From assembly GCA_021807965.1 (NCBI GenBank), contig JAKBCI010000010.1, positions 1 to 15,696 of the forward strand: 15,696 nt of DNA, read 5' to 3'. Under the pieces are notes generated by a model. That model was not told where the DNA came from. It searched no databases and worked only from the letters and a program-made list of their open reading frames with translations. Made by a program: the position numbers and the translations under genes. Source of the stretch: Actinomycetes bacterium (GTDB taxonomy: Bacteria; Actinomycetota; Acidimicrobiia; Acidimicrobiales; RAAP-2). Below, piece after piece: positions 1 through 7,331 of this stretch (position 1 is the first letter of the stretch; each line of letters opens with the position of its first letter).

Positions 1-171
1 CTCGGCGTCGAAGTCATCGATCTCTACTATCAGCACCGAGTCGACCGGACCGTGCCGGTGGAAGAGACCTGGGGCGCCATGAAGTCACTCGTTGAGGCGT
101 CGTGGTTCTCGTACTCGCGTCACCGATTTTGTACCTGCGCGCGCGTACCGCCGCGCAGGCGGCGTGGGTAA
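1..171 (+). pseudogene. Aldo/keto reductase fragment, 3'-truncated
   Basis: Frame 1 is open from the window edge and begins [15 protein letters not shown], then a [15 protein letters not shown] segment. This is the well-conserved stretch of aldo/keto reductases (NAD(P)H-dependent carbonyl reduction on a TIM barrel) that contains the catalytic His region. In this family the next residues are normally of the AGKVRYLG type and about 150-200 more residues follow. Here the similarity stops at about base 96. The frame then reads through the 5' part of the downstream membrane-protein gene in the wrong frame and ends at TAA 169-171. The 5' part lies outside the window, so only the loss of the 3' part can be seen. 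A genuine deletion or an assembly join would both look like this. Family identification is confident; the true state of the gene is not. Confidence 0.75.
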
Positions 172-683
172 CGTGCTTCGTCGTTGGCGTCGCCATCATG
201 ATGACGACCAGCGCCCTCTTCCACCGAGGGAACTGGAGCCCCAGTCAACGCCGCGCGTGGCGGCGCGCCGACCATTCCGCCATATTCGCCGCCATCACCG
301 GCTCGTACCTCGCCATCGCGGGATTGACCATGCACGGCACTATTCGCCTCGTGTTGCTGCTCGTCGTCGGTGCTGGCGCCGCCACGGGCGTCACCGTCCG
401 TCAACTGGCTCTCGACACCCCGAAGTGGGTCAATACGTTGCCGTATCTCGTCGTGGGGTGGGCCGCCGTCGGCGTCTTGCCGCAAATCTATCGCGGCGGC
501 GGCGGCGTCACCTTCGGCCTGGTGGTGGGCGGCGGGCTGGCCTACTCGGTGGGTGCCGCCTTCTACGGCGCGAAGTGGCCGGGTCGCAACGCCCGCGTCT
601 TTGGCTACCACGAGCTTTTTCACGTCGGCACGCTCGTGGGCGCGGGACTGCATTTCGCCGCCGTGGCCGCCGCCCTGCACTGA
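102..683 (+). CDS. Haemolysin III / PAQR-family membrane protein, N-terminally shortened
   Basis: This is an integral membrane protein of the haemolysin III (YqfA/PAQR) family. The family's conserved metal-site residues are present: SALFH (Ser37, His41), DHSAIF (Asp57) and HELFH near the C-terminus (His170, His174). Several hydrophobic helices separate them, as in the seven-helix fold. The first usable start is GTG 102, preceded by a weak GAGG four bases upstream. Relatives usually carry roughly 25-35 further N-terminal residues with most of helix 1. Here the sequence begins inside that helix ([11 protein letters not shown]), because the region upstream is an aldo/keto reductase fragment. The gene was therefore probably truncated by the same event, and whether it is still translated is uncertain. 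It ends one base before the convergent phosphatase gene; both stop codons lie in the palindrome ACTGATCAGT (679-688). Confidence 0.8.
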   Translation: MVLVLASPILYLRARTAAQAAWVTCFVVGVAIMMTTSALFHRGNWSPSQRRAWRRADHSAIFAAITGSYLAIAGLTMHGTIRLVLLLVVGAGAATGVTVRQLALDTPKWVNTLPYLVVGWAAVGVLPQIYRGGGGVTFGLVVGGGLAYSVGAAFYGAKWPGRNARVFGYHELFHVGTLVGAGLHFAAVAAALH

Positions 684-1277
684 TCAGTCCAGTTGTGGTA
701 CCAAGTTGAAGTGCACGAGCGTCGGCGAATCCTGGCGCGTGCCAATGGTGGTGATCGATCCGTTATCTAGACGGGTGCGCCAGGCTACCGAACCCGAGAC
801 GCCGAGGGCCCACACGGTCGCCGACTTGATCGGACTGACGTGGCTCACAATGGCGAGGTGTCGATGCTGGTCGTACAGCAAGCTCGCGCGGTTGGCGAGC
901 ATCGCGTCCAGCTCGGCGTGGACCCGCCGATCGACGTCCTGGAGCGACTCGCCGCCACCGAGAGCGAGGTCGTGGTCGAACTCAAAGGCTCGCCACTGAT
1001 CAGCGCTCACGCTCGACAGGGGCTGGCCGTCCAGTATTCCGTAGTCGACCTCGATAAATGACTCCTTCACCACCACGTCGAGGTGCGGCATTGCGAGGGC
1101 GGCCGTTCGCCGCGCGCGCCGCAGCGGCGAACTCCAAAGCTCGACGACGCCCTCGAGGCGTCGCCGTAACGCTCGTGCCTGACGCTCGCCGAGCGCGGTC
1201 AACTCCGGGTCGCTTCGCCCCACGAGCAACTGGCGCGCGTTCGTCGTGGTCTGGCCGTGTCGGATGAGGATGATCAC
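684..1277 (-). CDS. Histidine phosphatase (phosphoglycerate mutase-like) family protein
   Basis: This 197-residue protein is of the histidine phosphatase superfamily. It carries RHGQT at residues 6-10 (phosphoacceptor His7), SSPLRRARRTA at 49-59, an acid residue Glu76 in IEVDYG, and the second catalytic His146 in SHVSPIK. Members remove phosphate from sugars, nucleotides or cobamide precursors; the substrate cannot be read from sequence. I chose GTG 1277 rather than GTG 1307 because it gives the family-typical start MIILIRHG and overlaps the upstream stop as GTGA. In mycobacteria the zinc-ribbon gene is followed by a fused RNase HI/CobC-like phosphatase (the Rv2229c-Rv2228c pair). Here only a stand-alone phosphatase follows, with no RNase H domain. 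It is the last gene of the four-gene operon. Confidence 0.85.
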   Translation of the reverse strand: MIILIRHGQTTTNARQLLVGRSDPELTALGERQARALRRRLEGVVELWSSPLRRARRTAALAMPHLDVVVKESFIEVDYGILDGQPLSSVSADQWRAFEFDHDLALGGGESLQDVDRRVHAELDAMLANRASLLYDQHRHLAIVSHVSPIKSATVWALGVSGSVAWRTRLDNGSITTIGTRQDSPTLVHFNLVPQLD

Positions 1278-1981
1278 CGCAACAAGAGCCTCGCGCACGA
1301 TGGACACTCCATGAATTCGTCATCGGCGAGCGCCTTGACCCGATCCGCGTCTAACGGCGCGAGGGCGATCCGGCAGCCATCGCATCGACCCTCCACGACC
1401 CTCGCCGCGCCGGACGTTCCGGCGCGAGCCATGGCCCGTTCGTAGCGAGCCAGCACCGACGCCGACACCGACGCCGCGCACGCGGTCCTCGCGACGCGCA
1501 GCTCAGCGATTTCGTCGTCGAGCGTGGCGCCCAATTCGCTCACCGCCGCGCGCAACGATTCACGACGGTCGACGTTCGCTCGCGCGTCAGTTCGAAGCCC
1601 GTCTATGGCGGCTTCGCGCTCCTCCAGCTCTACCAGCCTCGCCAACGCCTCGTCGTCGACGCGCTCACGCTGGGCGACGATGGACTCGAGCTCGTGTTGC
1701 ATGGCCGCCAGGTCGCGGCCTACGGTGGACACGGCGAGCGCTGCCTCCAGTTCGCGTCGCCGACGCTGCAGTTGATCGGCCCTCGTCGCGGCCTCTTCGT
1801 ACGCCGATCGGACTGCCGCGGCCGCGGCTTCCTCGTCGCGCAGGGCCGCCGCTTGTTGGCGCAAAACCGACTCCAGCGCCGCCAGCTGGTCGCTTTCAGG
1901 AAGGTGAGCGCGTTGGAAGACCACCCGGTCGATCCACCGATCGGCGTCGAGCAACGCCCCCAGCGCCTCGCGGTCACTCAT
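1274..1981 (-). CDS. C4-type zinc-ribbon coiled-coil protein (DUF164/zf-RING_7)
   Basis: This 235-residue protein has a long helical hairpin (about residues 25-180), rich in Ala, Glu and Arg with heptad-like spacing. A C-terminal zinc ribbon follows: CDGC at 200-203 and CPSC at 226-229. That architecture and length match the DUF164/zf-RING_7 family, coiled-coil proteins suspected to bind nucleic acid or act in protein assembly but without a firm biochemical role. The ATG start (1981) overlaps the stop of the flavoprotein-Nudix gene as ATGA. Its own stop overlaps the phosphatase start as GTGA. In many actinobacteria this gene sits between a Nif3-like gene and an RNase H/phosphatase gene; the phosphatase side of that neighbourhood is kept here and the Nif3-like side is not. 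Family call is confident; function unknown. Confidence 0.85.
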   Translation of the reverse strand: MSDREALGALLDADRWIDRVVFQRAHLPESDQLAALESVLRQQAAALRDEEAAAAAVRSAYEEAATRADQLQRRRRELEAALAVSTVGRDLAAMQHELESIVAQRERVDDEALARLVELEEREAAIDGLRTDARANVDRRESLRAAVSELGATLDDEIAELRVARTACAASVSASVLARYERAMARAGTSGAARVVEGRCDGCRIALAPLDADRVKALADDEFMECPSCARLLLR

Positions 1982-3183
1982 GGTTGCGACCCCAACGCGT
2001 CAGCGGCGAATACTTCCAAGGCGGTGAGTGCTGAACGCAGTCCCGGCTCAGCGCGCTCCACGGCGGCCGCGAACTCGAACCAATGGACGTCCGGACTCTC
2101 GCCCATCGCCGGGGCCGGGTCATCGGGACGCGCGCGCACGACGTAACGAAGATCGTAGTGCGTGTGACCGGCGGGTCCGGGATGGACGTCGACGTGAAAC
2201 AGCCGGGGCGGCGTGAAGTGGCGCACCACCAGTCCCGTCTCTTCGTACGTCTCGCGGACCGCCGCGTCTTCGGGCGTCTCGCCCGGGTCCACGTGACCAC
2301 CTGGTTGGACCCAGATGCCGAGGCGGCGATGGCGATGGAGGATCACGCCACGTTCCGACACGACAAAGGATGACGACGTGACGTGGTGTTCGTTCATCGT
2401 GGCGTCGAAGGGATCTTCCGCCCGGTCAAGAAAGTCGAGCGTCGCGGCGATCGAACGCTGCTCTCGATCGTCAACCGGCTCGAGCGCGCCTACGGCCTGG
2501 GCGATCGAGCGGACCCGCTGATGCTCCAGCAGGCGACGCACTGAATCAGGAACCGGAATCGTCCCCGCGGCCATGGAACCGTCGCGAGACGCTACTGGCG
2601 AACCCCAGACGAGAGCGGCGGGAATCACGCCCGACCAGATCGCGAGGTCGCGATCGGCGTCACCGTCGTCGGTTGGTCCTTGGGAAACCTTGGCTGACGC
2701 TTCGTCTATCGCGATGCGAACGACCATCGTGGCGCGCAACTCGGCGTCGGTCACGGCGCGAACTTCGCGCGACCGCCCGGGCAAGACCGCGTCGACGAAG
2801 TGATCGAGCGCGCGCCGTTTCTCGCCGAGTGCAGAGACGACCTCGGCGCGTCCGAATACCACGACCGACCGGTAGGCGATGGAGGACTCGAAACCGCTTC
2901 GGGCCACCCGAATCCCGTCGTACACGGTCGCGGTCAGGCAGGCTTCTCCACTCGTAACGACCGCTTTCATCACGGCGTTGGACCGGCTCCCGTGCACGTA
3001 CAGACCGTCACCGTCTCGGGCGTGCAGCGTGGGCAACGCGACGGCGACTCCGTCGATCACCGCCGCTACGTGGCAAAAGCGCGCCTCGTCCAAAATGCCG
3101 TACACGACGCGGCGATCGTAGCGAGCCTTGGCGGGTAGCCGACGCACTCGAGTACGTGGGCCCGGCCACGACCGTTCAGTCAC
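1978..3183 (-). CDS. NimA-like pyridoxamine 5'-phosphate oxidase-fold protein fused to Nudix hydrolase
   Basis: This is a two-domain protein of 401 residues. Residues about 15-215 resemble the NimA-like branch of the split-barrel flavin-binding (pyridoxamine 5'-phosphate oxidase) superfamily: RRVVYGILDEA, GLYVHGSRSN, ACLTATVYDG, SIAYRSVVVFG and a closing WSGVIPAALVWGSPV. Residues about 245-400 form a Nudix hydrolase with a complete Nudix box from Gly296 to Leu318 (Gly296, Glu302, Arg310-Glu311, Glu314-Glu315, Gly317). This fits the GX5EX7REUXEEXGU signature, so the hydrolase half should bind Mg and be active. The reading frame is continuous across the linker, with no sign of a frameshift. It starts at GTG 3183, overlapping the PhzF stop as GTGA. 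A plausible role is redox or clean-up chemistry on a small molecule plus hydrolysis of a nucleoside-diphosphate-linked compound, but substrates are not predictable. Confidence 0.85.
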   Translation of the reverse strand: MTERSWPGPRTRVRRLPAKARYDRRVVYGILDEARFCHVAAVIDGVAVALPTLHARDGDGLYVHGSRSNAVMKAVVTSGEACLTATVYDGIRVARSGFESSIAYRSVVVFGRAEVVSALGEKRRALDHFVDAVLPGRSREVRAVTDAELRATMVVRIAIDEASAKVSQGPTDDGDADRDLAIWSGVIPAALVWGSPVASRDGSMAAGTIPVPDSVRRLLEHQRVRSIAQAVGALEPVDDREQRSIAATLDFLDRAEDPFDATMNEHHVTSSSFVVSERGVILHRHRRLGIWVQPGGHVDPGETPEDAAVRETYEETGLVVRHFTPPRLFHVDVHPGPAGHTHYDLRYVVRARPDDPAPAMGESPDVHWFEFAAAVERAEPGLRSALTALEVFAADALGSQP

Positions 3184-3977
3184 GCGCGCAGCTCCCCACT
3201 GAAGAACGTCCGGGCGTATCCGGCCACCTCAACGTTGCGTTCGAAGAGCCTCGCGTACAGCAGTCCCCCGCGGGTCGACGCCTGGCGCACTGCGACCGTC
3301 GGAGATCCCGACTTTTCGACCCACCACGGCGCGATCGCGCACATGGCGCTCCCCGTGACGGGATCCTCGGCGATACCGAGTCGCGGCGCGAAGACGCGGA
3401 TCGATACGTCAGCGTCGGGCCCACCCGGGCACGCGGCGATGATGAGGGCCCCCGGCACGAGAAACAGACTCATCGGATCGATGGCGAGTCCGCAGAGCGC
3501 GTCGTAGTCATCCACCACCGCTAGGACGCTCTGGGCACCGGCCTGGTAGACCTCGGAGACGGCACCCAGGGTCCCGTTGAGTACGCCAGCATCCAATGGC
3601 TCGAGGTACGACCGTGGCAGATCGATACCGAGCATGCCGTCGCTACGCCGCCGAGCGGCGAGCACGCCGGACCTGGTTTGAAAGTACACCTCGCCCGTCG
3701 GCACACCAAGCTCGCTGAGCAAAATGTGCAGCGTCGCGAGCGTGGCGTGACCGCAGAGATCGACCTCCACGGTCGGCGTGAACCATCGCAACGACCACCC
3801 GTCGCCAGCCCGGCGTACAAACGCCGTCTCTGACACGCCAAGCTCGAACGCGATTTGCTGCAACTCGGCGTCAGCCACCGGCCGCTCCAGTAACACGACA
3901 ACCGCAGGATTGCCCCGGGCACCGTCGCCGATGAAGGCGTCCACCCACCAGAGCCGGTGACCAAAGGTCACGTTCAC
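3180..3977 (-). CDS. PhzF family isomerase/epimerase-like protein
   Basis: This protein belongs to the PhzF (phenazine biosynthesis-like, diaminopimelate-epimerase fold) family. From GTG 3977 it has 265 residues, normal for the family. Motifs are WVDAFIGDGARGNPAVVVLL at 11-30, GVSETAF with the catalytic Glu at 50, VDLCGHATLA at 72-81, and EDPVTGSA beginning at residue 204. PhzF itself isomerises DHHA in phenazine synthesis, but most homologues sit outside phenazine clusters, have unknown substrates and are often linked to metabolite repair. No other phenazine gene is present, so the narrow function should not be transferred. Several GTG codons (3986, 3977, 3971) could start the protein. The longer frame up to 4136 adds about 53 Arg/Ala-rich residues unlike the family and was not used. 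It is the first gene of the operon ending at 684. Confidence 0.82.
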   Translation of the reverse strand: MNVTFGHRLWWVDAFIGDGARGNPAVVVLLERPVADAELQQIAFELGVSETAFVRRAGDGWSLRWFTPTVEVDLCGHATLATLHILLSELGVPTGEVYFQTRSGVLAARRRSDGMLGIDLPRSYLEPLDAGVLNGTLGAVSEVYQAGAQSVLAVVDDYDALCGLAIDPMSLFLVPGALIIAACPGGPDADVSIRVFAPRLGIAEDPVTGSAMCAIAPWWVEKSGSPTVAVRQASTRGGLLYARLFERNVEVAGYARTFFSGELRA

Positions 3978-4216
3978 GGAGTCCACGGCTATAGAGCCTG
4001 CCACACCGGCGCCAGCGTCACGAAACAAGTTACGGCCCGCCCGGACCAACGACCACGTCCTGGACGACCAAGCCCGACGGCGTAGCCGAAAGCACGCCCG
4101 CCGAGCCGCGGCTACGCAGGGCCGCGCCCGCGTCAACAGCGGCCATCGTGGGCACGAACGCCGGAACGAACAACGGCGAGCAACGTAGTGCGCGTCGTCG
4201 AAGGCGGGTGACCGCG

Positions 4217-4222
4217 TACACT
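4217..4222 (+). promoter_or_regulatory. Candidate -10 box for a leaderless transcript
   Basis: TACACT matches TANNNT and is followed by exactly six bases (CCTGGG) and then the GTG that begins the VRVATFNLHAG sequence. This is the geometry of leaderless mRNAs in actinobacteria, where transcription starts at the first base of the start codon. No clear -35 hexamer is seen 17 bases upstream, and no good ribosome binding site precedes GTG 4229. The same TANNNT-N6-start arrangement is seen ahead of the gene starting at 7562. Confidence 0.5.
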
Positions 4223-4228
4223 CCTGGG

Positions 4229-5029
4229 GTGCGCGTCGCGACGTTCAACCTGCACGCCGGGGTTGACGGATGGGGACGACCGACGAGGGCCGTCGACCAC
4301 GCGGCGTCGCTGGACGCCGACGTGCTCGTGCTACCCGAGGTCTGGCGCGGCGATGACGGCACCGACCTCTTCGACGAGTTGGCCACCCGACTCACCATGA
4401 CGGGTCTCTTCGTGCCGCTCGCGCGGGCCGAGCGAATAACGAGCGGACGAGGCGGCTCCGGCTGGCAGCCGCGCCTAGCCCACGTCACGGGCGAGCACGG
4501 CCTCTACTTCACCGAACACCGGACCCTCAGTCCCGTGCAGCGGATGCGACGGCGATCGATCGCAACCGTCGAAGTGGGCACGTGGGGAATTGGCCTACTC
4601 ACCCGCTTACCCCTGCGAGACGTACGCGCGGAGCCGCTCGAACGCTTGCCGCGCGAACGCGTGCGACGGGCCGTCATCGTCGCCGACCTGCTCCTCGGTG
4701 ACCGCGAGTTCAGCGTCATCGCACTGCACGGTGCCCACCTCAGCCACGGTTCGTACCGACAGTACCGCCGCGTCCGAGAAATTGTCGCTGAACTCGCGAC
4801 GACGCGTCCCATCATCCTCGCTGGTGATCTCAACTCCTGGCGTCCACCGTTGCGTGTCTTCCTGCCGGGATGGCAGTCGCTGGTGCGTGCGCGGACGTGG
4901 CCCGCACGACACCCCCACTCGCAGATCGACCATATCCTCGGCCGTGGCCCGTGGTGCAAGCTCGGTGGAGGCGCGAGCGACGGCGGCAGCGACCACCGCG
5001 CGCTCGTCGCCGACGTATCGCTTGACTAA
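4229..5029 (+). CDS. Endonuclease/exonuclease/phosphatase (EEP) family protein
   Basis: This 266-residue EEP-fold phosphodiesterase or phosphatase has the full set of metal and catalytic motifs: TFNLHAG (Asn7), LPEVW (Glu37), HGAHL, GDLNSW (Asp200, Asn202), SQIDHIL (Asp234) and SDHRAL (Asp255, His256). These are the residues used by DNase I-like and AP-endonuclease-like enzymes for Mg-dependent phosphodiester hydrolysis, so activity is likely. The substrate (DNA, phospholipid or phosphoester) cannot be told. There is no signal peptide. I chose GTG 4229 over an upstream ATG at 4148 because the extra 27 residues are low-complexity Arg/Asn-rich, and because a TACACT box ends six bases before the GTG. 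The gene stands alone on this strand, and its TAA stop shares bases with the TAG stop of the convergent MFS gene. Confidence 0.85.
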   Translation: MRVATFNLHAGVDGWGRPTRAVDHAASLDADVLVLPEVWRGDDGTDLFDELATRLTMTGLFVPLARAERITSGRGGSGWQPRLAHVTGEHGLYFTEHRTLSPVQRMRRRSIATVEVGTWGIGLLTRLPLRDVRAEPLERLPRERVRRAVIVADLLLGDREFSVIALHGAHLSHGSYRQYRRVREIVAELATTRPIILAGDLNSWRPPLRVFLPGWQSLVRARTWPARHPHSQIDHILGRGPWCKLGGGASDGGSDHRALVADVSLD

Positions 5030-6273
5030 ACCAGCTCGACGCCCCGACTCTCGGGAACCCGACGAAGCAGGAGCAACGTTGGCAACAGCGGCAAGAACGT
5101 AACGATGGCGGCTACTCGCAACGACCCCGCCCCCGACCGGTGCACCGCGTCGCCCACGAATCCAAACAGCGCCAGGCCGGCCGTCGCGCCGAGCACGCCC
5201 GCTACCGCGATCCAACCCGCCGCGGTCGCACGCACCGAGTGCGAAAATATCTCGGTGCTGAGTGCACTCGCCGCCGGAGCGAGCAACCCGGCTGCTCCAA
5301 CGCCCAAGAAGTAACCGACGACGAAGCTCGTTCGGCCCCCGCCGTAGGCGACGGTAGACGTGGTGGCCACCAGGAGAACCCCCCAAGTGACCGTGCCGCG
5401 GCGGCCGATGGTGTGCGCGAGGCGACGGCCAATGAGCAGCCCGCCCAGCCCCGAAACGGCGCTCAGTGCGACGACACCCGCTACTAGATGAGGGCTAAAG
5501 CGCAGCACGCCCTCGGCGTACACGAAGGCGAACCCGTTCGCCGGCCCGGTGATCATCCCCACGGCGAACAACACTGCGGCCACGATGCCGAGGCGACCGC
5601 GAACGTCCTTGGGAATCGCGCCGAGTCGAGCCCACGGGTAATCCGAGGAGCGCGAGATCGGCTCTGGCACCTGGCGCATCAGCCACGGAGCACCAATCGT
5701 TGGTACAACGGCCACCGCGAATAACCACCGAAACGAGTCGGGCCCACGGATGACCCCGTGCAGGATCGCCGACACGCCGGCGCCGATTCCGCCGCCAGCT
5801 GCCATGATGACGAGGCGGTGGACCCGCCGTGCCGTGCTCGAGATTTCGACGGTGACCACTTGCACGAGCGTTGAGGACGCAGTGAGCAACGGTCGCGCGA
5901 CGGCGAAGCACACGACGAAGAACCAGTAGCTGGGACTGAGCGCCGCGACGGCGGTGACGCTAAGTCCAATCAGCAGCGTGTCGCGCAAGATACGACGGCG
6001 CCCCCAACGATCGGCGGTCGCCGTCAATGGCATCGCGCCGAGCGACGCCAGGCGAAGCACTGCCAGGCCCAGACCGAGCACCGAACCAGAAAGGCCAACG
6101 GCGCTGCGCAACGAGTGACGCGTATCGACAAGGTGACCGAAGTGACGGGCCACGTCATTGAGCGACGCGACGGCACCAAACTGGGCAAAACCGGCGATCA
6201 GCGCGATCGAGAATAGCGCGAGCGTAACCCGCGACAGTCGGTACGTGGCGTCGCCGCGGGCGAGTTCAGGCAA
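5026..6273 (-). CDS. MFS transporter
   Basis: This Major Facilitator Superfamily permease of about 415 residues has roughly twelve hydrophobic helices in two halves. The cytosolic loop motif after helix 2 reads TADRWGRRRILRD, the MFS motif A (GXXXDRXGRR) pattern, and a related RLAHTIGRRGTV loop appears in the second half. A long cytosolic linker (SRSSDYPWARLGAIPKDVRGR) separates the halves. The substrate cannot be predicted. The start is one of two TTG codons. TTG 6273 is preferred because a GAGGG ribosome binding site (6282-6286) lies eight bases away, whereas it lies only two bases from TTG 6279. Either choice overlaps the end of the upstream oxidoreductase gene, so the two are probably translated together. 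That suggests a small-molecule reductase with its own exporter or importer. Confidence 0.85.
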   Translation of the reverse strand: MPELARGDATYRLSRVTLALFSIALIAGFAQFGAVASLNDVARHFGHLVDTRHSLRSAVGLSGSVLGLGLAVLRLASLGAMPLTATADRWGRRRILRDTLLIGLSVTAVAALSPSYWFFVVCFAVARPLLTASSTLVQVVTVEISSTARRVHRLVIMAAGGGIGAGVSAILHGVIRGPDSFRWLFAVAVVPTIGAPWLMRQVPEPISRSSDYPWARLGAIPKDVRGRLGIVAAVLFAVGMITGPANGFAFVYAEGVLRFSPHLVAGVVALSAVSGLGGLLIGRRLAHTIGRRGTVTWGVLLVATTSTVAYGGGRTSFVVGYFLGVGAAGLLAPAASALSTEIFSHSVRATAAGWIAVAGVLGATAGLALFGFVGDAVHRSGAGSLRVAAIVTFLPLLPTLLLLRRVPESRGVELV

Positions 6274-7288
6274 GCTCAATACCCTCGTCGACGACCACGA
6301 GCGTCTTGCCGTGGTTCGCGCCGACGAACAGGAGATTTAGTGCCTCGGGTGCGCGTTCGAGACCTACGATGACGTGTTCACGGTGCCGAAGGCTACCGTC
6401 GCGCACCATGGCCGCGAGTACCACCTGCGCCTCGGCAAAGCGCGCGGCGTAATCGAGCACGATGAAACCCGTCATCGAGGCGCGGCGCATGATCAGCATC
6501 GACGTGTTGGCCACTCCCCGAGGACGCGCCACGTCGTTGTACTGCGATATCGCGCCGCAGAGCACCACGCGGCCGCGCATGGCCAGTGACGCTAGGGCCG
6601 CGTCGAGGATGTCACCGCCCACGTTATCGAAGTACAGGTCGACGCCGTCACCACAGGCCTCGCGCAACCGACCCGCGAGGTCGGGCTCGCGGTAGTCCAG
6701 ACAGCTGTCGAAGCCGTACCAAGCGACGACCTCATCGCACTTCTCGGGTCCGCCCGCGACACCCACGACGCGAGCGGCTCCGCGGGCGCGCGCAATTTGA
6801 CCGACTGTCGAACCGGTAGCCCCCGCAGCACCCGAGACGACCACCACGTCACCTACCTGTAACCGACCAACTTCGAGCAGTCCGAAGTACGCCGTCAATC
6901 CGGTCACGCCCAATACGTTCATCACGGTGGCCAGGTCCAGGCCGAGTCCCCGTGGAACAACGCTAAAACGACGCTCATCGTTAGCGACGACCCACTCTTG
7001 CCAGTTCGTCATGCCGACTACCACGTCACCGACCTCGTAACGCGCTGATTTGCTCGCCACCACGACACCCGCGCCGCTCGAACGAACCGGTTCGCCAATC
7101 TCAATTGGGGGCAGGTAGCCCGGTGCGTCGTTCATCCACGTTCGAATCGTCGGGTCGATCGACAACATGGCGACCTTGACCAAGGCTTCGCCCGGTCCAA
7201 TCGTGGGCTCCGCACGCACGACCAACTCCGTGGTTGACTCATCGATGGCGCCCCGGGGGCGCTCGCGCAGCACAATCTGCCGGTTCAT
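6266..7288 (-). CDS. Medium-chain NADP-dependent oxidoreductase (CurA / leukotriene B4 dehydrogenase-like)
   Basis: This 340-residue zinc-independent medium-chain dehydrogenase/reductase belongs to the double-bond reductase branch (curcumin reductase CurA, LTB4 12-hydroxydehydrogenase). Characteristic segments are SIDPTIRTWM at 43-52, the nucleotide-binding loop GAAGATGSTVG at 153-163, YFDNVGGDILDAAL, and GRVVLCGAISQYN near the active site. The catalytic-zinc cysteines of alcohol dehydrogenases are absent, as expected. Members reduce the carbon-carbon double bond of alpha,beta-unsaturated carbonyls with NADPH. The ATG start is secured by AAGGAG (7294-7299) five bases upstream, and a possible -10 TAGGGT lies at 7312-7317. 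It is the first gene of a two-gene operon with the MFS transporter, consistent with detoxification or use of a reactive carbonyl compound. Confidence 0.9.
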   Translation of the reverse strand: MNRQIVLRERPRGAIDESTTELVVRAEPTIGPGEALVKVAMLSIDPTIRTWMNDAPGYLPPIEIGEPVRSSGAGVVVASKSARYEVGDVVVGMTNWQEWVVANDERRFSVVPRGLGLDLATVMNVLGVTGLTAYFGLLEVGRLQVGDVVVVSGAAGATGSTVGQIARARGAARVVGVAGGPEKCDEVVAWYGFDSCLDYREPDLAGRLREACGDGVDLYFDNVGGDILDAALASLAMRGRVVLCGAISQYNDVARPRGVANTSMLIMRRASMTGFIVLDYAARFAEAQVVLAAMVRDGSLRHREHVIVGLERAPEALNLLFVGANHGKTLVVVDEGIELA

Positions 7289-7311
7289 GTCGACTCCTTG
7301 GTTACGACGTC

Positions 7312-7317
7312 ACCCTA
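7312..7317 (-). promoter_or_regulatory. Candidate -10 box for the oxidoreductase-MFS operon
   Basis: On the minus strand TAGGGT (TANNNT) lies about 23 bases before ATG 7288, leaving room for a short leader that carries the AAGGAG ribosome binding site at 7294-7299. No convincing -35 hexamer is visible; it would fall inside the 3' end of the upstream small membrane-protein gene. Confidence 0.3.
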
Positions 7318-7331
7318 GAGGGCGGACGACG

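Noticed and set aside
484..508. GCG/GGC microrepeat as a phase-variable tract
   Set aside because: Short imperfect triplet run encoding GGGG in the membrane protein; ordinary for high-GC coding sequence.
92..709. 205-codon plus-strand frame overlapping the haemolysin III gene
   Set aside because: An Arg/His-rich shadow frame with no recognisable motif; the frame at 102-683 carries the conserved membrane family residues.
3180..3977. Phenazine biosynthesis cluster suggested by the PhzF-like gene
   Set aside because: No other phz-type gene is present, and PhzF-like proteins are widespread outside phenazine producers.
3978..4136. N-terminal extension of the PhzF-like frame
   Set aside because: The 53 residues are Arg/Ala-rich and unlike the family, which starts just before the WVDAF motif.
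4148..4228. Upstream ATG start of the EEP gene
   Set aside because: The added residues are low complexity and basic, and a TANNNT box sits inside them at the leaderless distance from GTG 4229.
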